Part shown: positions 16,762 to 25,805 of the stretch, piece by piece | Numbering within the stretch: the first letter of the stretch is position 1 | Layout: each line of letters begins with the position of its first letter | Assembly (NCBI GenBank): GCA_021441665.1 | Contig: JAGYYN010041743.1 | Coordinates: 1 to 25,805 of the forward strand | Length of the DNA stretch: 25,805 nucleotides | Direction: 5' to 3' | Source: Euplotes cf. woodruffi 2 WChen-2021 | Lineage: Eukaryota > Ciliophora > Spirotrichea > Euplotida > Euplotidae | Program-made: the position numbers and the translations under genes | Notes under the pieces: model-generated | The model's input: the letters and a program-made list of their open reading frames with translations, nothing else | What the model was told of the DNA's origin: nothing | The model's database searches: none

Positions 16762-19700
16762 TTAGCTTGGAACAATAATGTGTCTCAACAACTCGATTCT
16801 TTTCAGCATCCCCAGCGAATTGGCTCGCTTGAAGTCGTTTATCGCTGTGTACGGAAGTTTTTTGTTGATCGACTTGATGATGTCGATAAATATGTCTCTT
16901 GTGCTTTCGTGGGTCTCGTCAATCGTTACCTTCACGATCCCTTGCATGAAGAAAGAAGGATCGTCGTACAGGTACTTTACTGCTTCCTTTTCAAGCTTGC
17001 AGTACTCCTCGAGCTTTTGAGATTTTATCTCTGAATCGAATGATTTTGACAGGTCTTTCCTTATATCTGCAAGATCAGTCAGATAGGCTTCATCTTTGAT
17101 GATTGGAGGCTCAGGCAAGAAGTTCTCAACAAGCAGCTGAAGAGTGTTAGCTGATATAACTCTAATCTTTTCCTCTGTCTCTGCTGCAAGCGCAAAGAGG
17201 TCGATGAACAGCTTGTTGAGGAACGAATTTTCGTTAAGAATCTGATCCTTTTGGTCTTTATGATCTGACAGGAACTCGATATAAGCATTTATGAAGTAAT
17301 GCATGATCTCAGCTGCATCTTGCCTTAACTCGAGCTGGTACACATCATAAAGCGCTCTCAATCGATTAATAAAATCATAAAATGCATGACAAGAGTTAAG
17401 GTTGATTTCTACCAACTCGTCTCGCTTTATTTCGAGCAATAGACTAGTCAACATTTTATGAAACTCTAATCTTTTCGTTTGATTTCTGAACTTTATTGAA
17501 AGACACGCAGCAAGAATCTTGAAGATATTCGAGGATCTTTCGAGCTTATTAGGAAGACTCAATTTAATTAATTCTTTGATCTTTGAAATCGCATACTTAG
17601 TTATTTCAAAATCTCGGTGCTGCAGCATTTTAATAATAATATTTGTTGATAGATTATAAATTGTTGTGTTTGGGAAGAGGTAGTCTTCAAAGTCAATATC
17701 AACATACTGGATTCTATCTTTATCATCATCAAGAGGTTCAAGACTAGTGCTTTCTACTGTTATTGCTTTCGGCCTTTCAGTTTCTTCTTCAATAACAGGA
17801 TCAGTTGAGCTCTCGCTTGGTTCGACATATTTAATAGCTTCAATTCTGTTTCGTTCATCTTCGAGGGCTTTAGCTTCAGCTTCCTTTTTCTTTGAAGATT
17901 TAAGGTCGTAAAGGTGCTTATCAAACCTTTTCATATGTTCTTCGTCTCTTTCAAGTTTATAAAACTCGATTCTTTCCTGAAGTTCTTGGCTCTCTGTGGT
18001 ATCAACGTCGATGAGTGACTGGTCTAAAACCGAGCTGCTGTTGCTGTAGTCCATGTGGTTGATAAATCCGTTGAATATTCTCAACGACTGGTCTTGGAAG
18101 GTCCATTCAACCACACATGACTTTGAAATGTTGTAAAACACAACTGGCAACCATTTGTTAAGCACAGTCTCGGTATTCGACCACTCTTCCTCTGGAATGC
18201 CTTTTGCTGTTTTTATCAGTGTGTCGAATTTGTCGAAGAGACCGATCAGCTTGTTTTTAAGCAGTGAGTTTGCCTCAGACGACGCTTTGTTGAATAGAGA
18301 ATGGATATTAAACACTCCAAATGTAGTGATCATCATTTTTAGTATTGCTCTCTCGTATTTTAGCATCGACTGGATATTGATATTTGAATCTTTGACTTTA
18401 CTCAGAATTGTATCGATAATTCTGGTTAATGCTCCAATCAAAACTTCTGCTATTTCGAAGTCCATCGGTTCGATAATGTTTTCTTGGATGACATCGAAAA
18501 CTCGCTGGAATCAGTCGTCAATTCGATCTAAGTTTGTGTTTTTAGGTATGACTTCGAGACTTCCTTGTGCTAGACATCCGAAAACGCTAAGAGCTCCGAT
18601 CTGACTCCACGAAAAGGTGTAGTCTCCTGAAATAGCAGAGAATACAAATGGAATGTATGACTTCGGCATTCAGAACCGACCGATCAGTACTACGGAGGTT
18701 TCGAGTTTTGCTTTGAGTTCCATATCGTTATTTTTCTAGAACTGCCTTATAAAGACTCAGTGTCAAATGGTCGAGGTATTGAGTAATGTAGTCTTCTGTA
18801 TAAATAATAAGCGACAGAAGTAAGTGAGCTGCTCTCTGTCGGTTCTCAACGATCCAGTCTGATAGCTCTTTATAAACAGCTTTTAGATAACGCCTCGTGT
18901 AGCTTTTGACAACAATTCTGGCTCCGAGTCTTGGTCTGTGCTTGAATGGTCTTGGTAAAGGTAGGCCAACAAATTCGCCGAAATTAGTCCATTCTGGCTC
19001 TAATGCGTACTGCTTGGTCTCCCTGATTTTAGCTTCTTCTCTTTCTTCGTAGTCCATCCCCATTTCTTCAAGAAGGTCGAATGCAAGGTCTTGAATGTTG
19101 TCGTTTGGATCGTTTAAAGCACTGATCATGTACGGCAGGATTCTTCCTTCGTGGTCGACTTTATCAGGCAGCCTTAGTAGCCAGCTTGCAAGAGTTTTAT
19201 AGAATGTCTCTCTGACCAAAGTCGATCTATCCACTACGAACTTAGCGAAGTAGTTGAATTTAATACTCGGCTCATAGAAGTCTTTAATTGGAACGACATT
19301 TGGATCTCTAAAGCCGATCAGCGCCTCGAATAAGTCAACTGTGTACTTCCAGACTCCTCAGTACATAATCGCATTGAGAGCCTTGAGCCCAGCTCATCTA
19401 ACTTTTGCATGCTGGTGGGTTAACGCGAGGAATGTTGCCTTGCCCATCATCACAGTATAATGGAAAAGAATCTCGCTGTCGTTGTTGCAAAGGATGTAAA
19501 ATGCCTCTCAGGCTTCTCTGATTACTTCTCCGTACGGATCCATTGCTAATGTACGGAGGATCGTGACCAAGTCGTCTAAATAAGCTCGAAATCAGTCAGA
19601 AATCGTCGACTTAATCATCAATGTAACAATCTGGGCTATCAGCAACCTTATTTCTTCAGACTGTTCAGGCGGAGCAATAATCATCTTGGGCTTCTGTGAT

Positions 19701-20194
19701 GGCGGCGGCTTCATTTGCTCAGGGAGACTGTCGGTTCCATCGAGATCGAAGGCTGCTAACTTTTCGATTAGTACAGGGAATATATATGGAAATGTAATTG
19801 TTAAATCTTCGCACTGCTTGTAAAACTCCTTGATGATTAAAATAGATAGCTCTCGTCACTTTTCAACTGGATCGCTGAATCTTTTTAATAGTGGTTTCTG
19901 TATCGCAGGTAGGATCTCTTGCATTACTCTTTTATCTATCTTCGTCTCTTGAATGACAAATAAATTGTAAAGATTCATGAGTCCAAACTTTCTTTTTACT
20001 TTGCTCTCATCTGAAAGCATGTTTAGGTCTCTTTGAATATACTTAAGCAATTTGCTTGCGTTTTGGACAGGAATTGTACTTTCTGTTTCTGCAGTTTCTT
20101 CTTCTGATTCAGATTCTTCTTGTTCGACTTCTTCATCTGAGTCTTCATCCAAGTTTGGTTTTTCAGATTTCAAAGGAATCTCTTTGCCCTCCAT
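16762..20194 (-). CDS. DNAAF5: Dynein axonemal assembly factor 5 (HEAT-repeat protein)
   Basis: DNAAF5/HEATR2 acts in the cytoplasm in pre-assembly of outer and inner dynein arms for cilia. The gene is intronless from ATG 20194-20192 to TAA 16764-16762. It spans 3,433 nt, which is 3 x 1,144 + 1, so exactly one +1 shift (AAA-TAA-C, codon 488) is needed. The product is 1,143 aa, longer than human (about 855), owing to an acidic N-terminus (about residues 1-40) and a charged Lys/Glu-rich insert at about 740-840. HEAT repeats fill the rest. Landmarks are HQHAKVRCAGLKALNAI (human HQHWKVRVAAIEA), ILPYMISALNDPNDNIQ and LSDWIVENRQRAAHLLL (human ITDWVVGTRVKSAQLLP). TGA after DPVEK aligns with Cys of human DPAEGCRAL. 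It ends AGC-TAA. The best-conserved gene here after PAH. Confidence 0.9.
18728..18733 (-). other. +1 frameshift site AAA-TAA-C (DNAAF5)
   Basis: Codon 488. The frame ends LSLYKAVLEK; the +1 frame gives NDMELKAKLETSVVLIGRF and stays open to the end of the gene. The HEAT alignment to human DNAAF5 is continuous across the site, and there is no intron in the gene to explain the frame change. Confidence 0.92.
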
Positions 20195-20292
20195 TTACTC
20201 AAAATTTAAATTAAATTGTTTGCAAAAATTGAATTCAATAAATTAAAAAAGTTAAACTGAAATTTACATCAAAACTAAATTTATAGTAAAAA
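20195..20292. other. 98-bp spacer between SCC2 stop and DNAAF5 start, with ATTGAATTCAAT palindrome
   Basis: The palindrome at 20228-20239 places two ATTGAA cores head to head. Each fits the E-Cbs consensus except at its weakly conserved seventh base. The spacer must hold the DNAAF5 promoter and the SCC2 3' end. Confidence 0.35.
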
Positions 20293-23200
20293 TTATTTCG
20301 GCTTGGGTCTTTTTACAGTTTTTGGTTTAGCTTTATTTAACCTTTTTACATGTTTGGACTTAACGACATCGTCACTATCGTCATCAGTTTCTAAAAATAA
20401 ATCCTTAATAGTTACCTTGTTGATTTTGTCTTCACTTAATCTTTTTAATTCAAGACTGAGTTGAGCTCTAAATTACGATGATAAATAGCCATAATTAACT
20501 TACTGATTTCTCATTATTTTTATTAGTTTTGCCAAACGCAGACTTGCGCCGATTCTTAAAATAAACAGTGAGTTCTTTGTCAATGATCTCCACGCTGTTC
20601 TCATCATTCGTGATACTGATCTGACCGTCCTCCCACATCTCGTATTTATCGATTTCGTCGATTCTAAAACTCAAATTCTTCGCTTACAATTGCTGTAGTT
20701 TTTGGATTTTATCCTCATAGCTGTTAAGTCAATCAATGCCTCGTGAGTATTTATGCAGCACTGGTCTAATAGACTGCAGGTACCTTTACGAATATTACTC
20801 ATAACAGATTGCAAAGCTTTATCAATACTCATACAGATATTATTAAGGTAAAGTGGCTTACAAAGACTTCCACTGGTCAACTTTATTTATCGATCTTGAT
20901 GTCTAATGAGTTCTTGCCTTTGTTCGCACCAGTGCCTTTTTGCATATTCACCTTTGCATTCGGATGCGAAGATCAAAGAGACTGTATCTCTTCCACCATT
21001 TCTTCATACTTGATTCAAGCAAGGTTGATAACAACGTAGCTGAGCAGGATAAAGCCCTCGAAAAAGCTCTTTTCGTAGTTTTTATTAGTTACTTTGCTTT
21101 TAGAGAAACCTACGTTCTCTTTGATCTTTGATGTATACACATCAATAATTGTTTTGAGCTCGCTGATTACTCTTACATCGATGATTCTTCGAAAGTACTC
21201 GACTCTTGACTTTATTTGCTCTGCACTGATCTCTAAGCTTCCTTCGTCTTGCTCTATTCGAGGTTAGAGTGAGACAACAGACTAAAAACACGCAGGTTGA
21301 TTAGATAGTAATAGTTAGAAAAATTACCGCGAATTGAATTGCAAGGCAGCAGTCCTACAATATGCTCAGTGAAGTTGATAATTCACTCAAAATCAATTAT
21401 TTTATACCCGTGATCTTTTTCGAAGTTCCTCACGTCCACTCAGTCGAGGAGCTTATCAATGAACTTCGAAGGATAGCTTTTCTTCGTTTCTTTTAGTAAT
21501 CAAAGCAAGTTTTTAAGTAGACTTCAGCCATCTTTATCAAGCACTCTGTTAAGTAAAACATTCGAAGGGGAGTCTTTGGTTTTAGACTCACTGATAAACA
21601 GTCATTTTCTGAATATGAGGCTTTTATCTCCTAAAATCTAAAAGAGTCAGTTACAGGTCTTACTCATTGAATGTCGAGTTTAAAAATTAACTGTGCGTCT
21701 TTTCTGCATACTTCTTTGAGCACGTCGACAGCTTCATCGCGCAATTTCTTGCCTGATAAAGCATCGACTTCTGTGATGTCATCGTTGAGGTATATTAAAA
21801 ATACTTCTGAGGCTTGAAGGTGAGAAAGCAACCCTAAAAGGTAGCTTTGCTTCAGCACTTTAAACGCTGCAATTCTTAACTGCTTATTCGGCGAGTACAC
21901 AATCTCCCAGTACTTGTTGAGATCGATTTTCAATGCATCAATGAAGTCACCGAAGTTTATCTGACTTTGCTTATTTTTATCTGAGGCGATTTGAAAATCA
22001 GTTAGAAAGTCGTGGTAGATTTCTAAAATAACTACCTTTTCTTGGGCCTTGAATATCTGCTGTCCGGTAAAGAACCAAAAGAAGTTCAGGAGGACTGTAT
22101 TTTCTTTTAAAATACTCGGACATCGAATCCATATTTTACTGAGAACTCATAAAGCCCCTGAGATTATTCTTATTTTGCACTCTGGGTCTTTTGCGTGGTT
22201 GAAGTATTTATCAAGCATTAGTTCGATGAAGAGGTGGAGTACTTTCCAGTAGCCTTGGTTTGTGTCAGACTGCAGTGTAAATACTTCGATCATGTTGGCC
22301 ATCACGATCATAGTTTTGTTTAGCTCTAAACTCTTCTCTTCGTAGTCTTTATTTTCTTTTAAGTAAATCGAGTGCTTTGCAAATAATGAGTCTTCGAAGG
22401 AGTAGTCGTCCATTGCTGTGCAAAGACAGTGCATAGCATTTAAAATGTTATTTCATCGTTGGCTTGTCAATCGGGCTTGCAAGCCAGTTCGCAAGCAGAC
22501 TTAAGATCCTCGATGGTCAGACTCTTTCATTTAACGATATCTGCTTTGATAAATAAACGACAGTTTTGCAGAGGTTTTTCAATCAGCCTAAAATATTAGT
22601 GACTTTCGTTACCTATCGATATTCCTTTCTATAAAAATGATGGAGGAGTACTTACCCTATCTTCGAGAATTTTGAATAGTTCATAGACATCGTCGGTCAT
22701 TTCTACATTGTTCTTTGCAAAGCTATTGATTATGTTCAAGTAAACAGCTTTATTTAGTTTCCTTGAGGTCTTTGATCGCTTTTCTTACGATCTTCAGCAT
22801 TTCCTTCGTCATTCTTAGAGAACCAGGCTGCTTTGCCTGCACCTTTCGCTTAGAATTCTTTTTCACTTTACTCGAAGCCGGGTTTTCGCATTCGGTGTCT
22901 ACAAATTAACAAAGTTGCGAACCTGAGGTCGAATGCAAAAGACATTTGGATTTGATGATTTCCTGCATGACTTCATCAAAAATGCATTCTTCATTTACAA
23001 CGTTAACGTTACTGTAAATGTACTCGAGGATGGAGTAAGTGTCGCAATTTACATATTTTGTCTTGCCTTTCTTCTGGACAGGAAGGAGGAGAAAACACTC
23101 ATCATTGAAGAGGATCTGCAAGAAGAACTTCGATACTCTTTCTATCGCTCTGACTGAGTCTTCTTTGCTTTGAAAACACTATAACGATTAAGTCTACACA

Positions 23201-25620
23201 CAAAGTTTACTAAGCTATTAAGCACTGAAATGACAGTTTGAAGGCCGTTCTTTTGCACGAAGTTGCTATTTTTAGACTGGAATTCTGCTGATCTTTCTAG
23301 TATCATTCAGACGATGTCGACTGCTTTTCGCTTGACTCGATTCGACACATCGTAGAGTCTTTCAAGCAGCAACGCAAGATGGTCTTCTAGGTTTACTTCT
23401 GATTTGTTCTCAGGGACAATAGATCCTTCGATTATTCAGCTAAGGATATCTAAAGCGTTAAACCTCGTGGATGGGTTATTTTGAATCAATCAGGTATTCT
23501 AGGCGTTCTCAGATTCAGCTCATCAGCTCAACTCCGTATTCATGATTCGAGTTGTTGCTGTCCATCAGGTAGTTCGTGATGCTTGAACGCATTGACTCCA
23601 ATGCTTTGTTTTTGACTGAAGCAAGAGGACTGTCAAGCAGCACCAGAAAAGTATTATGTATGTACTTGATCTGTTCTCTAAGCTCAAAAGTAAGCAGGTA
23701 TTTTTGATACGAGTACGACGCGAGCTTATTTGACATTAGACTCATCATATTCTCTTGCACGTGCAGCTTATTTAAAACTATCGCAATCAATGACGATGCT
23801 TCTTCACTTAAAGTCACTTTATTCGGGGTGTTGTTTATTATTGATAGTATCATATATGCCATTCTGTATATCAGTGAAGGAGCCTTTTTGCATTTAAACA
23901 TTCAAAACAGCGTGAGAAAGTACATATGCTTAATCATTTTTGACTTGCACATCTATATGATAATTATACTCGCAAATGTACCTTTTGAAGCAGTAAAAAC
24001 GAATTCGCTTCTTGGTCAGACTGCTTTAGCGGTATTTTTCTTCCTCTTTTATTTACTTTGTATTTCTTGTCACTGTATTTTTGGTCGTTTTTTGAAAGCA
24101 CAATCGATCGTGGATTTTTGATGGTCTTCTCGATTTCGATTGAAAGAATTCAGTAAGGTCATGTTTCTTTAAACGACTCATTATCGATATCGACAGCGCA
24201 TTTATCGTGGAATGCGTATAGGTTTCAGTTTAAGCATCAACCTATCTCCTCATTTGGCCTAAAGGAGGAATAGTAAATATATACGAATAAATGAATCAAT
24301 TTACCCTGAGGAGTTTTGGTACAGTTCTTGAGCACAGTAGATACAGTATTTATTAGCGCGAATCCCGTTGTCCTCGTTTCTTTCGAGACTTTTGAACTGA
24401 GAGTAGGCTTTAAATAGGCTAGATCCGTAGTCCTAAGAAAATTATCAGTCTCAAGCTCACCTTTAGTATGTCTATGAATAATATCTTGATCGCGCTGTTG
24501 ATGTCGCTATTCTCCTCAGGAAGGATCACGTTTAAAGAAGCGATCACAAATGCCTGGACAAATAAAATCTTTGCGTGGCTGTGGTTTTGAGGGTGTGTGA
24601 TTTCATCAAATTGTAGAAAGCTTTTTGACTTAATTACGATAAACTTCAATGTACTCGCGTATCACTTATTTACCTAATCAATATTAGCTAAGCTGTTACT
24701 TTGGTCGTTTGAAGCAATAATTCGAATGAAGTGGTCGATAGTCCAAGAGATCGTTGTCTTTTGGCAAAGAATGATTTTTGAGTACACATCTAAATCCCAA
24801 AAGTCTCTGTCTTCATCTATTTCTTCTCGATTTACGCCTAAAAGTAAAGACTAATAATACTGAGTTACTGTTAAATCAACTGATGCAAGTGAAGATGTAT
24901 TCGTAGAGGTATTCGAGGAGGAGTTCGCATTTTTCTGTCTTTGATTTTTGGTGTTTTGTAGTCTCACTAAGAATTTCTATTTCACTCATAATCTATGTTA
25001 GTTTAGAGCTTAAAAGGCGTAGCTTACATTGTTAAGAAAGTTATTCAAGAACACTTTGTTACAAAAAGGCAGGAACTCATGCATCTCTTCGTTTCACCTA
25101 GATTAGATTCTAGCATTAGACTGATAAACTAACTAATATATGTTACTTATTGTTGTCTGCGAGGCTGTAAAGATTATTCATGATTCCAAATCCATGCTTG
25201 CTACCGACTCAGTCCTCAAGACTTAAGTATATTTGGCTGAGAAGCTCTCATGACTCCTTTAGGAAGCCTGGCCTGACCGATATTTTGAATAATAGCTTTT
25301 CAGCAACTAACTTTTCAGTTTCATTCAAATACACAATCATTTTAGTAACCCCAGAGACAAATGTCTTCAGAGAGACAAGTGAAATATGTGGGAGAAAGTA
25401 GCTATCCGAGTCGGTATGCTGTTCAAAGTCGTCTTCTGATATATTTTCAATAAAGTCAGAGTAAATTCGCTCCATATTCTTGCTGATTTGCTTGAGCTTA
25501 ATCGACCTTCATGCATTTTCAGTATGAAAGCTGGTGATAAGATCATCAAGCTTCCTCGCTTGATCTTCCCAGTCGCATTTTAACGTGTCGCTGAATGTAA
25601 TTGTTGGTAATTTAACTTTA
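20293..25620 (-). CDS. SCC2: SCC2/NIPBL cohesin loader with PHD finger
   Basis: SCC2 loads cohesin onto chromatin in the nucleus. The gene has many short introns and five AAA-TAA +1 shifts. Coding is visible from about 25617 but has no ATG there, so a short first exon or another start is missing; the first internal ATG is at 25475. An N-terminal region is followed at roughly residues 350-420 by a C4HC3 PHD finger: CIYC, CLNC, AFHDKC and CPYC, with three ligands TGA-encoded. Plant SCC2 also carries a PHD finger. Then come HEAT repeats: RLYDVSNRVKRKAVDIV and RVSKFFLQILFNDECF match the NIPBL segments VRKRVIKILRDICIEQP and IKKLVNETFQKLWF. YLLGLLSHLQASEVFLIYL plus KLRDEAVDVLKEV match its GLIHPVQCVPYL block. 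The basic tail (KPKTVKRPKPK) resembles a nuclear signal. It ends AAA-TAA-T at 20295-20293. A condensin HEAT subunit was considered and fits less well. Confidence 0.85.
20883..20888 (-). other. +1 frameshift site AAA-TAA-A (SCC2)
   Basis: The entering frame KGKNSLDIKIDK passes to KVDQWKS, then to a donor at about 20861 whose phase fits an exon reading PVLHKYSRGIDCLNSYEDK. Confidence 0.78.
22448..22453 (-). other. +1 frameshift site AAA-TAA-C (SCC2)
   Basis: The entering frame NWLASPIDKPTMK passes to NILNAMHCLCTAMDDYSF. Both sides fit the NIPBL alignment. Confidence 0.85.
22750..22755 (-). other. +1 frameshift site AAA-TAA-A (SCC2)
   Basis: The entering frame RKAIKDLKETK passes to KAVYLNIINSFAKNNVEM. 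Confidence 0.85.
23476..23481 (-). other. +1 frameshift site AAA-TAA-C (SCC2)
   Basis: The entering frame CERLEYLIDSK passes to NPSTRFNALDILSCIIEG, inside the HEAT region. Confidence 0.87.
24666..24671 (-). other. +1 frameshift site AAA-TAA-G (SCC2)
   Basis: A short intron ending GATTAG is followed by GT-AAA-TAA. The frame IIASNDQSK passes to KCYASTLKFIVIKSKSF. The nearby intron makes the splice choice part of the argument, so this site is a little less certain. Confidence 0.65.
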
Positions 25621-25805
25621 CATTAGCTAATTATTTGCTAAGGCATAATGCATAGCTCACAAATGCTATTTTACAAGTGATTTTAGCATTTTAGCAACAA
25701 TTTAAGCAAATTTATTAGTTGCCAAAACACTCGAGTAATTTTAGTAATAAATTTTTTAGGTGTTGATTAAATAATCCAATTTGAATCAGTTGTAGTAAAC
25801 TATTT
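25621..25805. other. Region upstream of SCC2 with repeated TTAGC/GCTAA-like words
   Basis: AT-rich DNA with several copies of TTAGCA, TTGCTAA and AAATGCT on both strands between about 25624 and 25695. It probably contains the SCC2 promoter and perhaps a short first exon. No coding exon could be joined with confidence. Confidence 0.35.

Noticed and set aside
18155-18604. 149-codon + strand frame inside DNAAF5
   Set aside because: Antisense to conserved DNAAF5 coding sequence.
20671-20880. 69-codon minus-strand frame starting MTSGSLCKP
   Set aside because: It lies across an SCC2 intron; the phase-fitting exon is in another frame (PVLHKYSRGIDCLNSYEDK).
20293-25620. Condensin HEAT subunit (NCAPD2) for the large minus-strand gene
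   Set aside because: One HEAT segment looked similar, but the order of conserved blocks follows NIPBL/SCC2, and the PHD finger is known from plant SCC2.
1-25805. tRNA or rRNA genes, CRISPR arrays, retroelements, Tec-like transposons, telomere repeats
   Set aside because: I looked for conserved tRNA boxes, repeat-spacer patterns, reverse transcriptase or transposase motifs and C4A4/G4T4 runs, and saw none. Weak tRNA matches could be missed by eye.

Overview
The window looks like nuclear DNA of a euplotid ciliate (Euplotes or a close relative). Three signs agree. (1) TGA is read as cysteine: in-frame TGA falls at cysteine positions of phenylalanine hydroxylase and DNAAF5, and at zinc ligands of a PHD finger and of CxxC knuckles. 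(2) Introns are AT-rich GT-AG introns, most of 24-110 nt. (3) Most genes can only be read through internal AAA-TAA or AAA-TAG by a +1 frameshift, the known Euplotes recoding signal. I count 18 well-supported sites in seven of the nine full-length genes. Intron phases on both sides close only if one base is skipped at each site.

Layout. 1-240 (+): 3' part of a guanylate-binding-protein-type GTPase, cut by the window edge. 592-789 (+): a possible short acidic/transmembrane exon. 1406-2869 (+): phenylalanine hydroxylase, 445 aa, 2 introns. 3133-6280 (-): importin of the IPO7/IPO8/Sxm1 group, 900 aa, 8 introns, 2 shifts. 6421-8284 (+): unknown CxxC-rich protein, about 515 aa. 8289-10501 (+): unknown lysine/serine/asparagine-rich protein, about 599 aa, 3-5 shifts. 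10979-12453, 12731-13265 and 13694-16693 (all -): three unrecognised proteins; the last needs four shifts. 16762-20194 (-): axonemal dynein assembly factor DNAAF5, intronless, exactly one shift. 20293 to about 25620 (-): SCC2/NIPBL cohesin loader with a PHD finger and five shifts.

The genes are unrelated housekeeping functions (amino-acid metabolism, nuclear import, cilium assembly, chromosome cohesion) with spacers as short as 68 and 98 bp. Euplotes somatic chromosomes are usually single-gene and telomere-capped. A 25.8-kb multigene stretch without C4A4 repeats therefore fits the germline (micronuclear) genome better, although a large somatic chromosome cannot be excluded. No internal eliminated sequence is needed to read the modelled genes.

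Unresolved: the first exon of SCC2, the 5' exons of the 13694-16693 and 8289-10501 genes, one junction in the 10979-12453 gene, and the join of the GTPase fragment to what follows it. No RNA gene, CRISPR array, retroelement or DNA transposon was recognised.
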